Shown here: positions 17,168 through 26,442 of the stretch, piece after piece
Numbering within the stretch: the first letter of the stretch is position 1
How the letters are laid out: each line of letters opens with the position of its first letter
DNA from: Proteobacteria bacterium UBA981
GTDB taxonomy: Bacteria; Pseudomonadota; Gammaproteobacteria; Ga0077536
Reading direction: 5' to 3'
Length of the DNA: 64,000 bases
NCBI GenBank assembly: GCA_002292285.1
Contig: DBBP01000008.1
Span: forward strand, 447,876-511,875
Made by a program: the position numbers and the translations under genes
The notes under the pieces: generated by a model
Told to the model about the DNA's origin: nothing
The model's input: only the letters and a program-made list of their open reading frames with translations
Database searches by the model: none

Positions 17168-18103
17168 GTGAAGCGTCTATCAGTCGTGCTGGGCCTGTGC
17201 GCCGCCATCCATTCCATCAGTGCAATCGCTGAAGGCGTTCCGATATCGAAATTCGGGCCTGACGACACGCTGGGAGCGGTCAATCACCTCACGCCGGCTG
17301 GTGTACTGGCTGCAGTCAAACTCGTCACCACCGGTAAAACCTATGCGCTTGCCGTCGAAAGCGGACCGGATTCGCCGGCCTATCCGCCACGCAGCTACGA
17401 CATGACGATTTTGCAGCTCGATGATGGCGCCGGTGTACCGGTCGGGACTAACAAGCTGACAGGCAACGACGATTTATTGCGCACTTACATGGGCATCGGC
17501 AGTCAGATTGATGGCCTCGGGCATGTCGGCGTCGGACACCACTACTACAACAATACACCGGCCAAAGATTTCGTCAGCGTGACCGGCCTGACGAAGTTTT
17601 CCACCTCAGACATCCCGCCGATCGTCACGCGCGGCGTGCTGTTGGATATTGCTCGACTTAAAGGAGAGAAAGTTCTGCCCGAAGGGACAGCAATTAACCA
17701 GGCTGAAATCGACGCTGCGGCGAAAGCCCAGGGCGTCAGCATTAACAAAGGCGACGTCGTGCTGCTGCATACCGGCTGGATGAGTATTTCTGAAAGCGAC
17801 GGCGCACGCTTCATTAAGGGTGAGCCGGGGCTGGGTGTCGGTGGTGCGAAGTATCTTGCCGGGCTTGGCGTGGTTGCCGTCGGCGCAGATACGTTCGGTG
17901 TGGAGGCGATTCCATTCGAGACAGAAGGCCAGTTTTTCCCGGTCCACCAGGAACTGTTAGCGCGTAACGGCGTTTATCTGCTCGAAAACATGGACACCCG
18001 TGCTCTGGCTGCCGATGAGGCCTGGGAGTTTTTGTTTGTCCTCGGTCAGCCCCGTTTCGTCGGCTCGGTGCAGGCGATCATCAATCCGATTGCTATCCGC
18101 TAA
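17168..18103 (+). CDS. Exported cyclase-family hydrolase (kynurenine-formamidase-like fold)
   Basis: 311 residues with a signal peptide (MKRLSVVLGLCAAIHSISAI). The metal-binding region of the Cyclase/KynB family appears as QIDGLGHVGVGHHYY (Asp115, His119, His124). Other typical segments are GDVVLLHTGW and GADTFGVE. Members hydrolyse amides or lactones with a divalent metal. Export is unusual relative to KynB, so the true substrate is probably not N-formylkynurenine. It is divergent from the PQQ-dehydrogenase operon across a 295-bp gap that should hold both promoters. Confidence 0.88.
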   Translation: MKRLSVVLGLCAAIHSISAIAEGVPISKFGPDDTLGAVNHLTPAGVLAAVKLVTTGKTYALAVESGPDSPAYPPRSYDMTILQLDDGAGVPVGTNKLTGNDDLLRTYMGIGSQIDGLGHVGVGHHYYNNTPAKDFVSVTGLTKFSTSDIPPIVTRGVLLDIARLKGEKVLPEGTAINQAEIDAAAKAQGVSINKGDVVLLHTGWMSISESDGARFIKGEPGLGVGGAKYLAGLGVVAVGADTFGVEAIPFETEGQFFPVHQELLARNGVYLLENMDTRALAADEAWEFLFVLGQPRFVGSVQAIINPIAIR

Positions 18104-18142
18104 TTGACTATCGGTCTGGCGGGCCTGAGAAACGACGCATAC

Positions 18143-19357
18143 TCAGGCACGCGCCAGTGCCATACCGAGCCGCTTGATAGCATCGGTTACCAATCCAGTA
18201 TCTTCGCCGGCATAACACAAGCGAAAAAAGCCCGGCTCGCTAATCCGACACGCTTCACCTGGGGTTAGATTCACGTTCGCCTCGTCGAGCATGCGACGCC
18301 ACAGCGCTTGCTCGGCGGCGAACGTCGGGGCTTGCAACCAACGACGCAAATCACAAATCAGAAAAAACGCCGCCTCGGCTGCGATGTAAGGAATGCCGAA
18401 CGCGTCGAGCACTTCAGTCACGCGCCCGTACGCCTGCGCCAGCCCGCGTCGCGTCGCATCAATGTGGGCGTCGACGGCCGCGTCGTCGGTAATCAGACTT
18501 GAAAGCAGATGTTGCGTATGGCCGGAGCACGCTGCCCAATACGCGAGCGCGCCTGCGGCGTCGAGTACGTGCCGATTTTCACTAACCATGACACCGGCGC
18601 GTAAGCCGCTGGCGCCGAAATCCTTAGAAAAGCCCCACACAACGTGAACTTTGTCGCCGAGCTCCGGCAGCACACTGGCGACGCTCACGAACTCGCGGGA
18701 GCCAAATACCGACAGCGCGTAGATCTCGTCGACAACGAGATGAATATCACGACGCGCTGCCCACTCGGCAACTTCGAGAATCTCTGCACGGCTGTAGACC
18801 CGGCCAAGCGGATTGTTGGGGGTAGTAAACAGCATCGCCGTGACCGGGTATGCGGCATGTTCCAGAGCGTGGTCGAGCAGCTCCGGGGTCAAACGAAAGT
18901 CCGTCGCGCTCGCACAGTGAACGGGCACGATATTAAGTTCATCGCGGGTTTCTAAATCGGGCCAGAATCCAGCGTAGCTCGGCGTTGGCACCAGCACGCC
19001 ATCGCCACTGTCGCACAGCACATAGAACAACATTTCCAATACGCTACCCGCACCAGCCAAAAGCACGATTTGCTCGGTTAAGAAATCGCGCCCGAGAAAA
19101 GTACGGCCCATGTAACGCGCAAGTCGTTCGCGGAACACGGCATTGCCGGTCATCGCGTCGTAGCCGAGTGCTGATGCCGGCACCGCGTAGCCCGCCAGTT
19201 GCTCATTCAGCGCGGCGCTTTGCAGTTTGTTCTCTGCTATACATAACCCGACATAGCCGCTCGCCCCGGCATTGAGGCGCGTAAAATGTTCGCTGATGTA
19301 ACCCGGCATGGGTGGAGCATCGACCAGCCGCTGCCCTCGCGTGGAAAGTTCAGGCAT
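18143..19357 (-). CDS. PLP-dependent class I/II aminotransferase, ACC-synthase-like
   Basis: 404 residues, fold-type I PLP enzyme. Key segments are YVGLCIAENKL (residues 35-45), LVPTPSYAGFWPDL (122-135), TTPNNPLGRVYS (178-189), DEIYALSVF (210-218) and the PLP lysine Lys245 in GFSKDFGASGLRAG. The layout is closer to plant 1-aminocyclopropane-1-carboxylate synthase (AENxL, TPxYxGFxxDL, SKDxGxxGxRxG) than to bacterial aspartate aminotransferases. ACC synthase activity is possible but not proven; bacterial relatives may be ordinary aminotransferases or lyases. It is followed on the same strand by no close partner; the SDR gene lies 12 bp upstream and is probably co-transcribed. Confidence 0.87.
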   Translation of the reverse strand: MPELSTRGQRLVDAPPMPGYISEHFTRLNAGASGYVGLCIAENKLQSAALNEQLAGYAVPASALGYDAMTGNAVFRERLARYMGRTFLGRDFLTEQIVLLAGAGSVLEMLFYVLCDSGDGVLVPTPSYAGFWPDLETRDELNIVPVHCASATDFRLTPELLDHALEHAAYPVTAMLFTTPNNPLGRVYSRAEILEVAEWAARRDIHLVVDEIYALSVFGSREFVSVASVLPELGDKVHVVWGFSKDFGASGLRAGVMVSENRHVLDAAGALAYWAACSGHTQHLLSSLITDDAAVDAHIDATRRGLAQAYGRVTEVLDAFGIPYIAAEAAFFLICDLRRWLQAPTFAAEQALWRRMLDEANVNLTPGEACRISEPGFFRLCYAGEDTGLVTDAIKRLGMALARA

Positions 19358-19369
19358 CCATTTCCCTCC

Positions 19370-20152
19370 TCAAATCATCGTGTAGCCACCATCAATCGCC
19401 CACGCCTGGCCATTGATGTAGCTCGCTTCGTCAGACGCGAGGTACACCGCCAGGCCGGCGACTTCGCGCGGTTCTATCCAGCGCTGCAGAGGCACGCTGG
19501 CCTCGAGGCGCTGCTTAAGTTCCTCTTCGCTCACGCCGGCGACTGCAGCGTGTTTCTCGACAAAAGAGGTCGCCATATCCGTGTCGACTATCCATGGACA
19601 GATCGCATTGACGAGTACGTTATGTGGCGCCATTTCGAGACCAAGACAACGCGTAATGCCGACCACCGCGTGCTTGGAGGCGTTGTAGGCGCTCTGATTA
19701 CGCGACCCCCATTTGCCGGCTGACGACGCGAGATTGATCACGCGCCCGGCTTTGCGCTCGATCATCGCCGGCAGGACCGCCTGCGTGACGTGAAAAACGC
19801 TGTAGACATTACTTTCAATGACCGCTTTGAAATCATCGAAACTGTATTGAAGGAAGCTGTTGGGGATATGAATACCAGCGTTGTTCACCAGGATATCGAT
19901 CGGCGTGACTGCTTCAGCCTGCGCGACCATCGCCTTCACGGCAGCGCCGTCCGTCACATCGCAGGCATGGTGTTGCACCGCAACGCCGTACTCGGCACCG
20001 ATCGCTTGCGCCGCTGTGCTGAGGGTCGAGGGGTCGCGCGCGTTGAGCACCAAACCACAACCCTCAGCGGCGAACGCTTCTGCGATCGCACGTCCAATGC
20101 CGCGGCTTGCACCGGTCACTAAGGCCGTTTTCCCGGCCAGACGCTCACCCAT
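19370..20152 (-). CDS. SDR family oxidoreductase (3-hydroxybutyrate-dehydrogenase-like)
   Basis: 260 residues from the ATG at 20152 (MGERLAGKTALVTGASRGIG). It has the cofactor loop TGASRGIG at 13-20, NNAG at 90-93, Ser143/144, and Tyr156/Lys160 (YNASK). The end, INGQAWAIDGGYTMI, resembles D-3-hydroxybutyrate dehydrogenases, but that is weak evidence for substrate. A longer frame starting at 20188 adds 12 residues unlike the family. It sits 12 bp upstream of the aminotransferase gene, so both are likely on one transcript. Confidence 0.88.
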   Translation of the reverse strand: MGERLAGKTALVTGASRGIGRAIAEAFAAEGCGLVLNARDPSTLSTAAQAIGAEYGVAVQHHACDVTDGAAVKAMVAQAEAVTPIDILVNNAGIHIPNSFLQYSFDDFKAVIESNVYSVFHVTQAVLPAMIERKAGRVINLASSAGKWGSRNQSAYNASKHAVVGITRCLGLEMAPHNVLVNAICPWIVDTDMATSFVEKHAAVAGVSEEELKQRLEASVPLQRWIEPREVAGLAVYLASDEASYINGQAWAIDGGYTMI

Positions 20153-20381
20153 GAATACTCTCCTGTGTCCTGCTGCGTGATAGCGCAATGCGTGACGATT
20201 CTACGCGAGTGATTGGCGCCGAGTGTGTATGTGAGCGATCTGGCCGGCGACAGGACGCGCGCTCGAAATTCGCCATTACAGTCCCAATGCAGGCAAGCGC
20301 TTCACGCGCGGCTATACTGCTGTAGCCCGCAGCCGCCGCGACTGAGCGACGGGCGGATTTTAAATTTGAGGAGAATATCCA

Positions 20382-20786
20382 ATGGAATTTACCGGCCGAT
20401 GCTATTGCGGTGACATTACGTACAAAGCCAGCGGCGATCCGGCGATCCGGGTGCAATGTCATTGCCGTGAATGTCAGTATCTCTCTGGCGGGAGCGTGAA
20501 CACGACGATTGGGATGCCCGAAGCGAGCTTTGAATATACCAAGGGTGCGCCCGCAAAATACAAACGCGCCGATTTGGAAAACGGTGTGACGCGCCACTTC
20601 TGCGGCAATTGCGGGACTCAGGTTCTGACCATGGCCCCCGGACTAGCTGGCGTTATGCTGATTAAGGTTGGCACGATGGATGACCCGTCCATGTTCACTC
20701 CGGATCTCGCGATATTCACTGCCGAATCGCAGGCCTTTCATCACATTGCCGACGGGCTGCCAAACTATGCAGGATTCCCCGGCTAA
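20382..20786 (+). CDS. GFA (glutathione-dependent formaldehyde-activating) family zinc protein
   Basis: 134 residues with the family's zinc-binding pattern: Cys7-x-Cys9 (CYCG), Cys26-x-Cys28-x2-Cys31 (CHCREC) and Cys74-x2-Cys77 (CGNC). The founding member, Gfa, was linked to adduct formation between glutathione and formaldehyde; many homologues, including CENP-V-like ones, have unknown substrates. An AGGAG site (position ~20370) precedes the ATG. The next gene, a glutathione S-transferase on the same strand, makes a thiol-adduct role reasonable. Confidence 0.88.
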   Translation: MEFTGRCYCGDITYKASGDPAIRVQCHCRECQYLSGGSVNTTIGMPEASFEYTKGAPAKYKRADLENGVTRHFCGNCGTQVLTMAPGLAGVMLIKVGTMDDPSMFTPDLAIFTAESQAFHHIADGLPNYAGFPG

Positions 20787-20890
20787 GCCTGTAGCCTTGA
20801 AATGACCGATAACAGCCCGGCACACGCAAGGCGCGTGCCGGGATTGTTAGTCCGGTTGCCCTGCTCCGCTACTTCAACGCGGTCCTTGCC

Positions 20891-21520
20891 ATGCTCAAGC
20901 TCTACCATTGTCCCGGCGCCCGCTCGACCCGCTCGGTCTGGCTACTCTACGAACTCGGGCTCGAATTCGAACTCGTCACACTAGGCTTTAGCATGGCGGC
21001 GTTGCGCGCACCGGAGTATTTGGCGATATCCCCGCTCGGACGCGTACCGTGTCTCGTCGACGGCCAAACGACTCTGTTTGAATCGGGCGCGATTTGTCAG
21101 TACCTGTGTGAGAACTATGATCATCGCGGCTTGCACCGCGGCCCCGGAGACAACGAGCGTAATGCCTGGTTGCAATGGTTGCACTACGCCGAGACCATCG
21201 CCGTTCATGGCGCTTCACTGGTCCAGCAAAAAGTCTTCATCGCGCCCGAACAGCGCTCTGAAACGGTGCGCAAACTTGAATCCCGCCGTCTGTTCAAGGC
21301 CATTGAGGTAATCGACAAGCATCTCGCGTCCCGCGACTACCTGCTCGATTCGGGATTCAGCGCGGTCGATATTGGCGTCGGTTACAGCATCCATTTAGCC
21401 ACAATGGTGGGGCAGCTTGATGGTCTCGAGAACGTGCACGAGTATCACGCCCGACTTGCCAGTCGCCCTGCCTTTCAGCGCGCGATGCCTGAGTCAGCCG
21501 GCGAAGTATTAGGCGATTAG
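20891..21520 (+). CDS. Glutathione S-transferase family protein
   Basis: 209 residues. The N-terminal thioredoxin-like domain (MLKLYHCPGARSTRSVWLLY, then SPLGRVPCLVDG and ESGAICQYL) contains the cis-Pro and the SNAIL/TRAIL-equivalent ESGAI that bind glutathione. The C-terminal helical domain follows (DYLLDSGFSAVDIGVGY). It conjugates glutathione to electrophiles or acts as a thiol-dependent isomerase or reductase. It lies 104 bp after the GFA gene. Confidence 0.9.
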   Translation: MLKLYHCPGARSTRSVWLLYELGLEFELVTLGFSMAALRAPEYLAISPLGRVPCLVDGQTTLFESGAICQYLCENYDHRGLHRGPGDNERNAWLQWLHYAETIAVHGASLVQQKVFIAPEQRSETVRKLESRRLFKAIEVIDKHLASRDYLLDSGFSAVDIGVGYSIHLATMVGQLDGLENVHEYHARLASRPAFQRAMPESAGEVLGD

Positions 21521-21536
21521 CTCGCGCTGAACCGAC

Positions 21537-22397
21537 TTACGCACGCGGCCGCTCGCCAGCCAGGGTCGTTCGGTACATCAGCCGTCGATGGCCCTCGTAG
21601 CCGCCGTCCGCGTAATGCACGACACAGCGGTTGTCCCACATCACCAACGTGCCTGCTTGCCAGCGATGACGATAGACGAACGCGGCCTGCGTCATATGGC
21701 GAAACAGAAAGTCCAACAAGGTTTTGCTTTCGTCCGCACGCATGCCTTCAATACCGATGGTGTAAACATGGTTCAGGTACAACGCGCGCCGTCCGCTGAG
21801 CGGATGGCGACGCACGAGCGGATGCACTTCCATCTGTTCCGCCTCGGGCGAAACGATTATGCGCATTGAACGGCTGGCGTCGTCGCGCGCAAAAAGCCCT
21901 TTTGGACCGTAGGCCGGCGCCGCTGTATGCACGCCGTTTAGCTGCGCGAGCAACGCCTGCATGGTTGGCGATAGGGACTCGAAAGCGCGATAGGCATCGG
22001 CAAAGACCGTATCGCCGCCAACCGGCGGCACCTCAGCGGCAAACAGCACGGTCGCGCTCGGCGGCGTAGCCTGGAAACTCCAGTCAGAATGCCACAGGCT
22101 GCCAAAAATCGGCGCTGTTTCGCGCGCCTCTCGAATCACTTCGATAACGTGCTCGAAACCGTCCATAGGCGCCACGTAGGGGTCATGGCCAAACGCACCA
22201 ACCTGAGCAGAGAAGCGCTCCAACGCAGCCGGATCAAGATCTTGCTCCGGTACGCTCAGCACCGAATGCGTGGCGAGCGCAGTGCGCAGCGCAGTCACTG
22301 TGTTCTCGTCGAGCGACGCGGCGAGATCAATGCCACGGACCTCAGCGGCAAAGCCATGCGGGCGCGGTTTGATTTCGAGAGCTGTGGTTTGCGTCAT
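21537..22397 (-). CDS. TauD/TfdA family Fe(II)/2-oxoglutarate dioxygenase
   Basis: 286 residues, the typical length. The iron triad is visible: His103-x-Asp105 in LWHSDWSF and His261 in NRCVVHYA. The 2-oxoglutarate-binding arginine lies in the C-terminal HRRLMYRTT segment. Such enzymes hydroxylate taurine, sulfonates, aryloxyacids or similar carboxylates. The substrate cannot be read from the sequence, and no sulfonate transporter is nearby. It is divergent from the desaturase gene. Confidence 0.92.
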   Translation of the reverse strand: MTQTTALEIKPRPHGFAAEVRGIDLAASLDENTVTALRTALATHSVLSVPEQDLDPAALERFSAQVGAFGHDPYVAPMDGFEHVIEVIREARETAPIFGSLWHSDWSFQATPPSATVLFAAEVPPVGGDTVFADAYRAFESLSPTMQALLAQLNGVHTAAPAYGPKGLFARDDASRSMRIIVSPEAEQMEVHPLVRRHPLSGRRALYLNHVYTIGIEGMRADESKTLLDFLFRHMTQAAFVYRHRWQAGTLVMWDNRCVVHYADGGYEGHRRLMYRTTLAGERPRA

Positions 22398-22551
22398 TGC
22401 GGAAGTCTCCTGGTGCGCGTAGCCCGTCTGACCTCATTGTACGGATGCAGCGGAGTCGAATAAACGGCCTTGGATGTTACTATCGAATGGTTCCTGACAT
22501 GCGCGCGGTTCACGCCACACCGGCGCAATTAAGCCTATCGGAGCGCCGACA

Positions 22552-23553
22552 ATGGAAGAACATTTTGAAACCCGGCCACTGCTGGAACTGGCCGTGCTGC
22601 GTGGGTTTCAGCAACGTGACGATTGGCATTCGGCGCTGCGTCTGTTCCTCCACCTCAGTATTTTCGTGGCGCTCACCGTGGCTGTCATGCTCACCGCCAG
22701 TTTGCCGCTGTTAGCGCTGCCGCTGGCAGTGGCGTTGGGCTTCGTATGGGCAGGGTTGTTCGGTCCGTTTCATGAGTGCGTACACGGCACTGCGTTCAAA
22801 AGCCGACGCGGTAACGTCATCGGTAGCTGGTTAAGCGGTATCCCGTTCATGATTGCACCAGCTGTCTATCGCACGTTTCACTTCGAACACCATCGTCACA
22901 CCCAGGACCCGGACAAGGATCCGGAAATATCCTCCAATGTGTTGCTGCAGGATTGGCCAACTGGGTTGCGTAACTGGGCGTCACTGGCCGCCGGCATCGG
23001 CATTATCAGATTCAAGTTGATTCCGCTGCTCGGCTTTAGTTTCAAGCCGCGCGAACGCTGGCAGGAATTTGCCCTTTGGGCGGACTTGATCAGTGATCCA
23101 CCCGGACTCGTGCGCGAATGCCGCATCCTGCTCGCCGTTTGGGTAGTCTTATTGCTCACTGCGCTGGTGCTGCTTCCCGGCGGTGGCTGGATCTTGTTGG
23201 CCGCGTGGGCGAGCAACGCATTTTTAAGCCTGTGGGTTGCCGCAGAGCACACTGGCCTACCGCTCGAAGGCAGCATCCTCGAGCGCACTCGCACTGTCAC
23301 CAGCCACGCGCTGGTGCGCTGGTTTCAGTGGAATATGAACTACCACGCCGAACATCACGCGTGGCCAAGCATCCCCTGGTACCGCTTGCCGGTCGCCCAC
23401 GACGAGGTCGCGGCCCAGCTTGGTTCGCTGGTTCCCGGATACATCGCCTTGCATCGCAACGTTATTGCCGCCCGTAATACACCAAGCTGTGACCCGCAGG
23501 CGCGAGAACCGGCGGCGACTGTGGCTGCCAGCCCACACGACGACGAGACATAA
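22552..23553 (+). CDS. Membrane fatty-acid desaturase / hydroxylase family protein
   Basis: 333 residues with the three histidine boxes of integral-membrane di-iron enzymes: HECVH (74-78), HFEHHRH (110-116) and NYHAEHH (~264-270). Hydrophobic helices occur at ~30-70 and ~195-225. These enzymes insert a double bond or hydroxyl into acyl chains, terpenoids or similar lipids in the inner membrane. The NxxYHAEHH third box fits the FA_desaturase family. There is no linked ferredoxin or electron carrier. It is convergent with the M20 amidohydrolase gene, 5 bp apart. Confidence 0.9.
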   Translation: MEEHFETRPLLELAVLRGFQQRDDWHSALRLFLHLSIFVALTVAVMLTASLPLLALPLAVALGFVWAGLFGPFHECVHGTAFKSRRGNVIGSWLSGIPFMIAPAVYRTFHFEHHRHTQDPDKDPEISSNVLLQDWPTGLRNWASLAAGIGIIRFKLIPLLGFSFKPRERWQEFALWADLISDPPGLVRECRILLAVWVVLLLTALVLLPGGGWILLAAWASNAFLSLWVAAEHTGLPLEGSILERTRTVTSHALVRWFQWNMNYHAEHHAWPSIPWYRLPVAHDEVAAQLGSLVPGYIALHRNVIAARNTPSCDPQAREPAATVAASPHDDET

Positions 23554-23558
23554 CTCAT

Positions 23559-24890
23559 TCAGGGCTGCGTTGGCTTCAGCAAGTCCAGAGTCACAACAGT
23601 CATCGCCTCGACCGCATTCTCTATCGATGGACGCGGCGTAATTTTGAAGAGCGGGGAGTGATGGCCAGACACCGGCGGCCCGCCTGCAGTCGCAGCATCT
23701 AATGCCGCTTTCGGGGTGCCGCCGACGCGAAAATAGGCGCCCGGCACCGGCGGATCGGCAGCGAGGAAGTAGGCGAAATCCTCAGCGCCCATGCCGGTGC
23801 GCGATTTGTTAACGAAGTGGTCTGCGCCGAAATGGTTCGCCAAAACCCCTTTGACCCGCGCAGTTAGTGCTTCGTCATTCAGCGTCGGCGGCGTTGATGC
23901 CAGCGGTTCGCTGACGTTCGGCAGGCGGTCCTCGGGCATCCCCGCAGCGCGGCCGATGTTCTCGGCAATGCGCCGAATGCCGGCAAGCAGCTTGTCGCGC
24001 ACGAGCGTCGAATCCGAACGGATGGTGAGCTGCAATTTGGCGGTTTCAGGAATGATGTTGTGCTTGGTGCCCGCGTGCAGCGAGCCGACGGTCACCACGC
24101 CCGGCTCGAAAGGGGATAACTCGCGCGCCACCAGAGTTTGTAATGCCAGCACAATTTGCGCGGCGATAACAATCGGGTCTTTGCCGAGTTGTGGGGCTGC
24201 ACCGTGCGTGCCGACGCCGTGCACAATGATGTCGACTGAATCTGAACTTGAGAACGCGATACCCGAATCGAGTCTGAACATGCCGGTTGCCATCATGCTG
24301 GACACATGCAGCGCGAGAGCGAAATCAGGCCGTGGGAAACGCTCGTATAGCCCATCCGCCATCATTTTCCGCGCACCACCGATACGTTCCTCTGCTGGCT
24401 GCCCGATCAACACCAGCGTGCCGCTCCATTGGTCACGCAGGCGCATGAGCTGTCGTGCGGTGCCGACCAACGCCGTGATGTGAACGTCATGACCGCAAGC
24501 GTGCATGACCGGAAACTCATTCCCGTCGATATCAACCTGGCTACGCGTTGAGGCATACGCGAGACCGGAGCGTTCGAGAATTGGCAAACCATCCATGTCC
24601 GCGCGCAATAACAAAACCGGTCCCGGACCATTTTCGACAACACCAACGATACCGGGACCACCAACCCCTTCAGTCACCACGACCCCGACAGCCCGCAGCT
24701 CTTTCGCGAGACGGGCCGCCGTCTTGTGCTCAACGTAGGACAACTCAGGGTTCTTATGAAAATGCTCGAATAGGGGTCCCAGATAGCTGTAATCGTTGGC
24801 TATCTCGTCGCCCAACTCAGCAGCACTCGAGTTAACACCCAGGGACAGAGACCCACAGCACAATAGAACAGCAACAATATTTGCACGCAC
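23559..24890 (-). CDS. Exported M20 family metallo-amidohydrolase
   Basis: About 443 residues. Metal-binding features of M20D (hippurate/IAA-amino-acid hydrolase) enzymes are seen: MHACGHDVHITALVG, QPAEERIGGARKM and TGMGAEDFAYFL. They hydrolyse N-acyl amino acids. The best start is the GTG at 24890, which has GAGGAAG 8 nt upstream and opens a signal peptide (VRANIVAVLLCCGSLSLG...SSAAE); a longer in-frame start at 24944 would hide this peptide. Export to the periplasm is thus likely and is seen in only some family members. Confidence 0.88.
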   Translation of the reverse strand: MRANIVAVLLCCGSLSLGVNSSAAELGDEIANDYSYLGPLFEHFHKNPELSYVEHKTAARLAKELRAVGVVVTEGVGGPGIVGVVENGPGPVLLLRADMDGLPILERSGLAYASTRSQVDIDGNEFPVMHACGHDVHITALVGTARQLMRLRDQWSGTLVLIGQPAEERIGGARKMMADGLYERFPRPDFALALHVSSMMATGMFRLDSGIAFSSSDSVDIIVHGVGTHGAAPQLGKDPIVIAAQIVLALQTLVARELSPFEPGVVTVGSLHAGTKHNIIPETAKLQLTIRSDSTLVRDKLLAGIRRIAENIGRAAGMPEDRLPNVSEPLASTPPTLNDEALTARVKGVLANHFGADHFVNKSRTGMGAEDFAYFLAADPPVPGAYFRVGGTPKAALDAATAGGPPVSGHHSPLFKITPRPSIENAVEAMTVVTLDLLKPTQP

Positions 24891-25200
24891 GCGCTTTGCT
24901 TCCTCTTCGATGAACCGCCATTCTGACATGCACAAACCCGCCACCCCAGCGGCGCTCGAATTGACAGCCCGACGCGTCCGTACGGCCGAGCGCTGCTACG
25001 CAAGCTTCCGGTACCTGCCGCTGCCAGGGCACGCCGCAGCGAACTCCAGAACCTCACCGCGCGCAGATGACGGTGTAAACTCCGCGTCTTGCGGCAGGTT
25101 GCCCTGAGTTATACCTGCCAGGGATCATTCATGACACCGCTTACGTTCGACGCCGCTAGCGTTATCGACGTGCGCTTGTCTGCTGCGCAGAGGAAATCCG
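24891..25200. other. 310-bp divergent intergenic region
   Basis: Lies between the leftward M20 gene and the rightward amidohydrolase-2 gene, so it should contain both promoters. A TTGACA hexamer occurs at 24960 on the plus strand, but no good -10 box follows at the right distance. I see no coding sequence or structured RNA here. Confidence 0.35.
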
Positions 25201-26358
25201 ATGGCGGAAATCGCCGTACCATCCACCCCGACTGTTGATGCCGATGGTCACGTCCTGGAACCACGTGACACCTGGACGAAATACATCGCACCGAAGTTCC
25301 GCGAACGCGCCATTCGCATCGAGAACGACGTCAACGGCGACGAAGTACTACTGTTCGACGGCAAACCGCTAGAGGTCGTGCGTAACCGCCTGGCGACGCT
25401 CGGCGGCATCGACATGGATCCGAGTGAGATCATTCGGCCCGGCCGCTATTTCTACGAAGACGGTTGTCCGCCCGGTGGTTTTGAACCCGCAGCGCGTCTG
25501 AAAGTGATGGACGACGAACGTATCGACGTTGCCCTGCTCTACCCGACCATCGGCATTTGCTGGGAAGGTCACGTCCAGGATCCGCAGCTCGCACACGCCT
25601 ACACCGAAGCCTATAACCGCTGGCTGGTCGACTTCTGCAGCCACGACACTCAACGCCTCGTACCCATCGCTCACATCAATTTGCTTGACGTCGATTTGGC
25701 CGTGAAAGAATTAGCGCGCGCCCACGACGCTGGCTGTCGCGGCGTTTATATTTCTCCAGACTTGTTCGCTCGCGCGCGCAAGCGCTTTGACGACCGTAGC
25801 TACGACCCGTTCTGGGCAGCAGCCGAAGAGCGCGGACTGCCGATCGCGTTCCATGTGGTAGTCCGCGATCAGGCCACCACCAGTTATGTCGATCCGTACA
25901 ATGGCGGCGGCATTAGTTTCGGTCTGCTTAACTTCGCGTTTCTGGCCATCGATGTGATGGGCGCATTCACCGAGTTATTGTCGTCCGGAGTACTGGAGCG
26001 ATTTCCGCGTCTCAAAGTTGCAGTGCTTGAAACGGGCGCGAACTGGATTTCTGCCTGGCTCGACAGACTCGATCACAAATACGAAGTGATTCATGCCGTG
26101 ACGCGCCTGAAGATGAAACCGAGCGACTATTTTCGTCGGCAATGTCTGGTGTCGGCTGATCCGGACGAGTCCATGACCGCTGAGATTGTGCGCCACGTCG
26201 GTGCCGATTATTTTATCTGGGCATCCGACTACCCTCACATTGACGCTTCGATGGGTGTCGTTGACGAAATTCGCACGCATCTTGCCGTTCTGCCTCAAGC
26301 CGATCAGGACAAGGTTCTCGGTGGCAACGCCCTGCGCTTCTACGGACTAAGGAGTTGA
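25201..26358 (+). CDS. Amidohydrolase-2 family metal-dependent hydrolase or decarboxylase
   Basis: 385 residues, TIM-barrel ACMSD-like family. The N-terminal metal motif is VDADGHVLEP (Asp15, His17), a central FHVVVRDQ supplies another His, and the end has WASDYPHIDASM with the conserved Asp. Members decarboxylate or hydrolyse aromatic and cyclic carboxylates (gamma-resorcylate, 5-carboxyvanillate, ACMS). An AGAGGAAA ribosome site precedes the ATG. It is related to the amidohydrolase-2 gene at 53.4 kb but clearly distinct in sequence. The substrate is unknown. Confidence 0.9.
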   Translation: MAEIAVPSTPTVDADGHVLEPRDTWTKYIAPKFRERAIRIENDVNGDEVLLFDGKPLEVVRNRLATLGGIDMDPSEIIRPGRYFYEDGCPPGGFEPAARLKVMDDERIDVALLYPTIGICWEGHVQDPQLAHAYTEAYNRWLVDFCSHDTQRLVPIAHINLLDVDLAVKELARAHDAGCRGVYISPDLFARARKRFDDRSYDPFWAAAEERGLPIAFHVVVRDQATTSYVDPYNGGGISFGLLNFAFLAIDVMGAFTELLSSGVLERFPRLKVAVLETGANWISAWLDRLDHKYEVIHAVTRLKMKPSDYFRRQCLVSADPDESMTAEIVRHVGADYFIWASDYPHIDASMGVVDEIRTHLAVLPQADQDKVLGGNALRFYGLRS

Positions 26359-26442
26359 TAGCGGGGATCGCGGCCGCCCGCTCAAACTGCCGCGCCGGAC
26401 GACCGACGAACGCATTCAAACAGAACCAGTGCGCACAGCGAA

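Noticed and set aside
23791..24483. Plus-strand ORF of 230 residues
   Set aside because: It is antisense to the M20 amidohydrolase, is Ser/Pro/Arg-rich, and has no domain.
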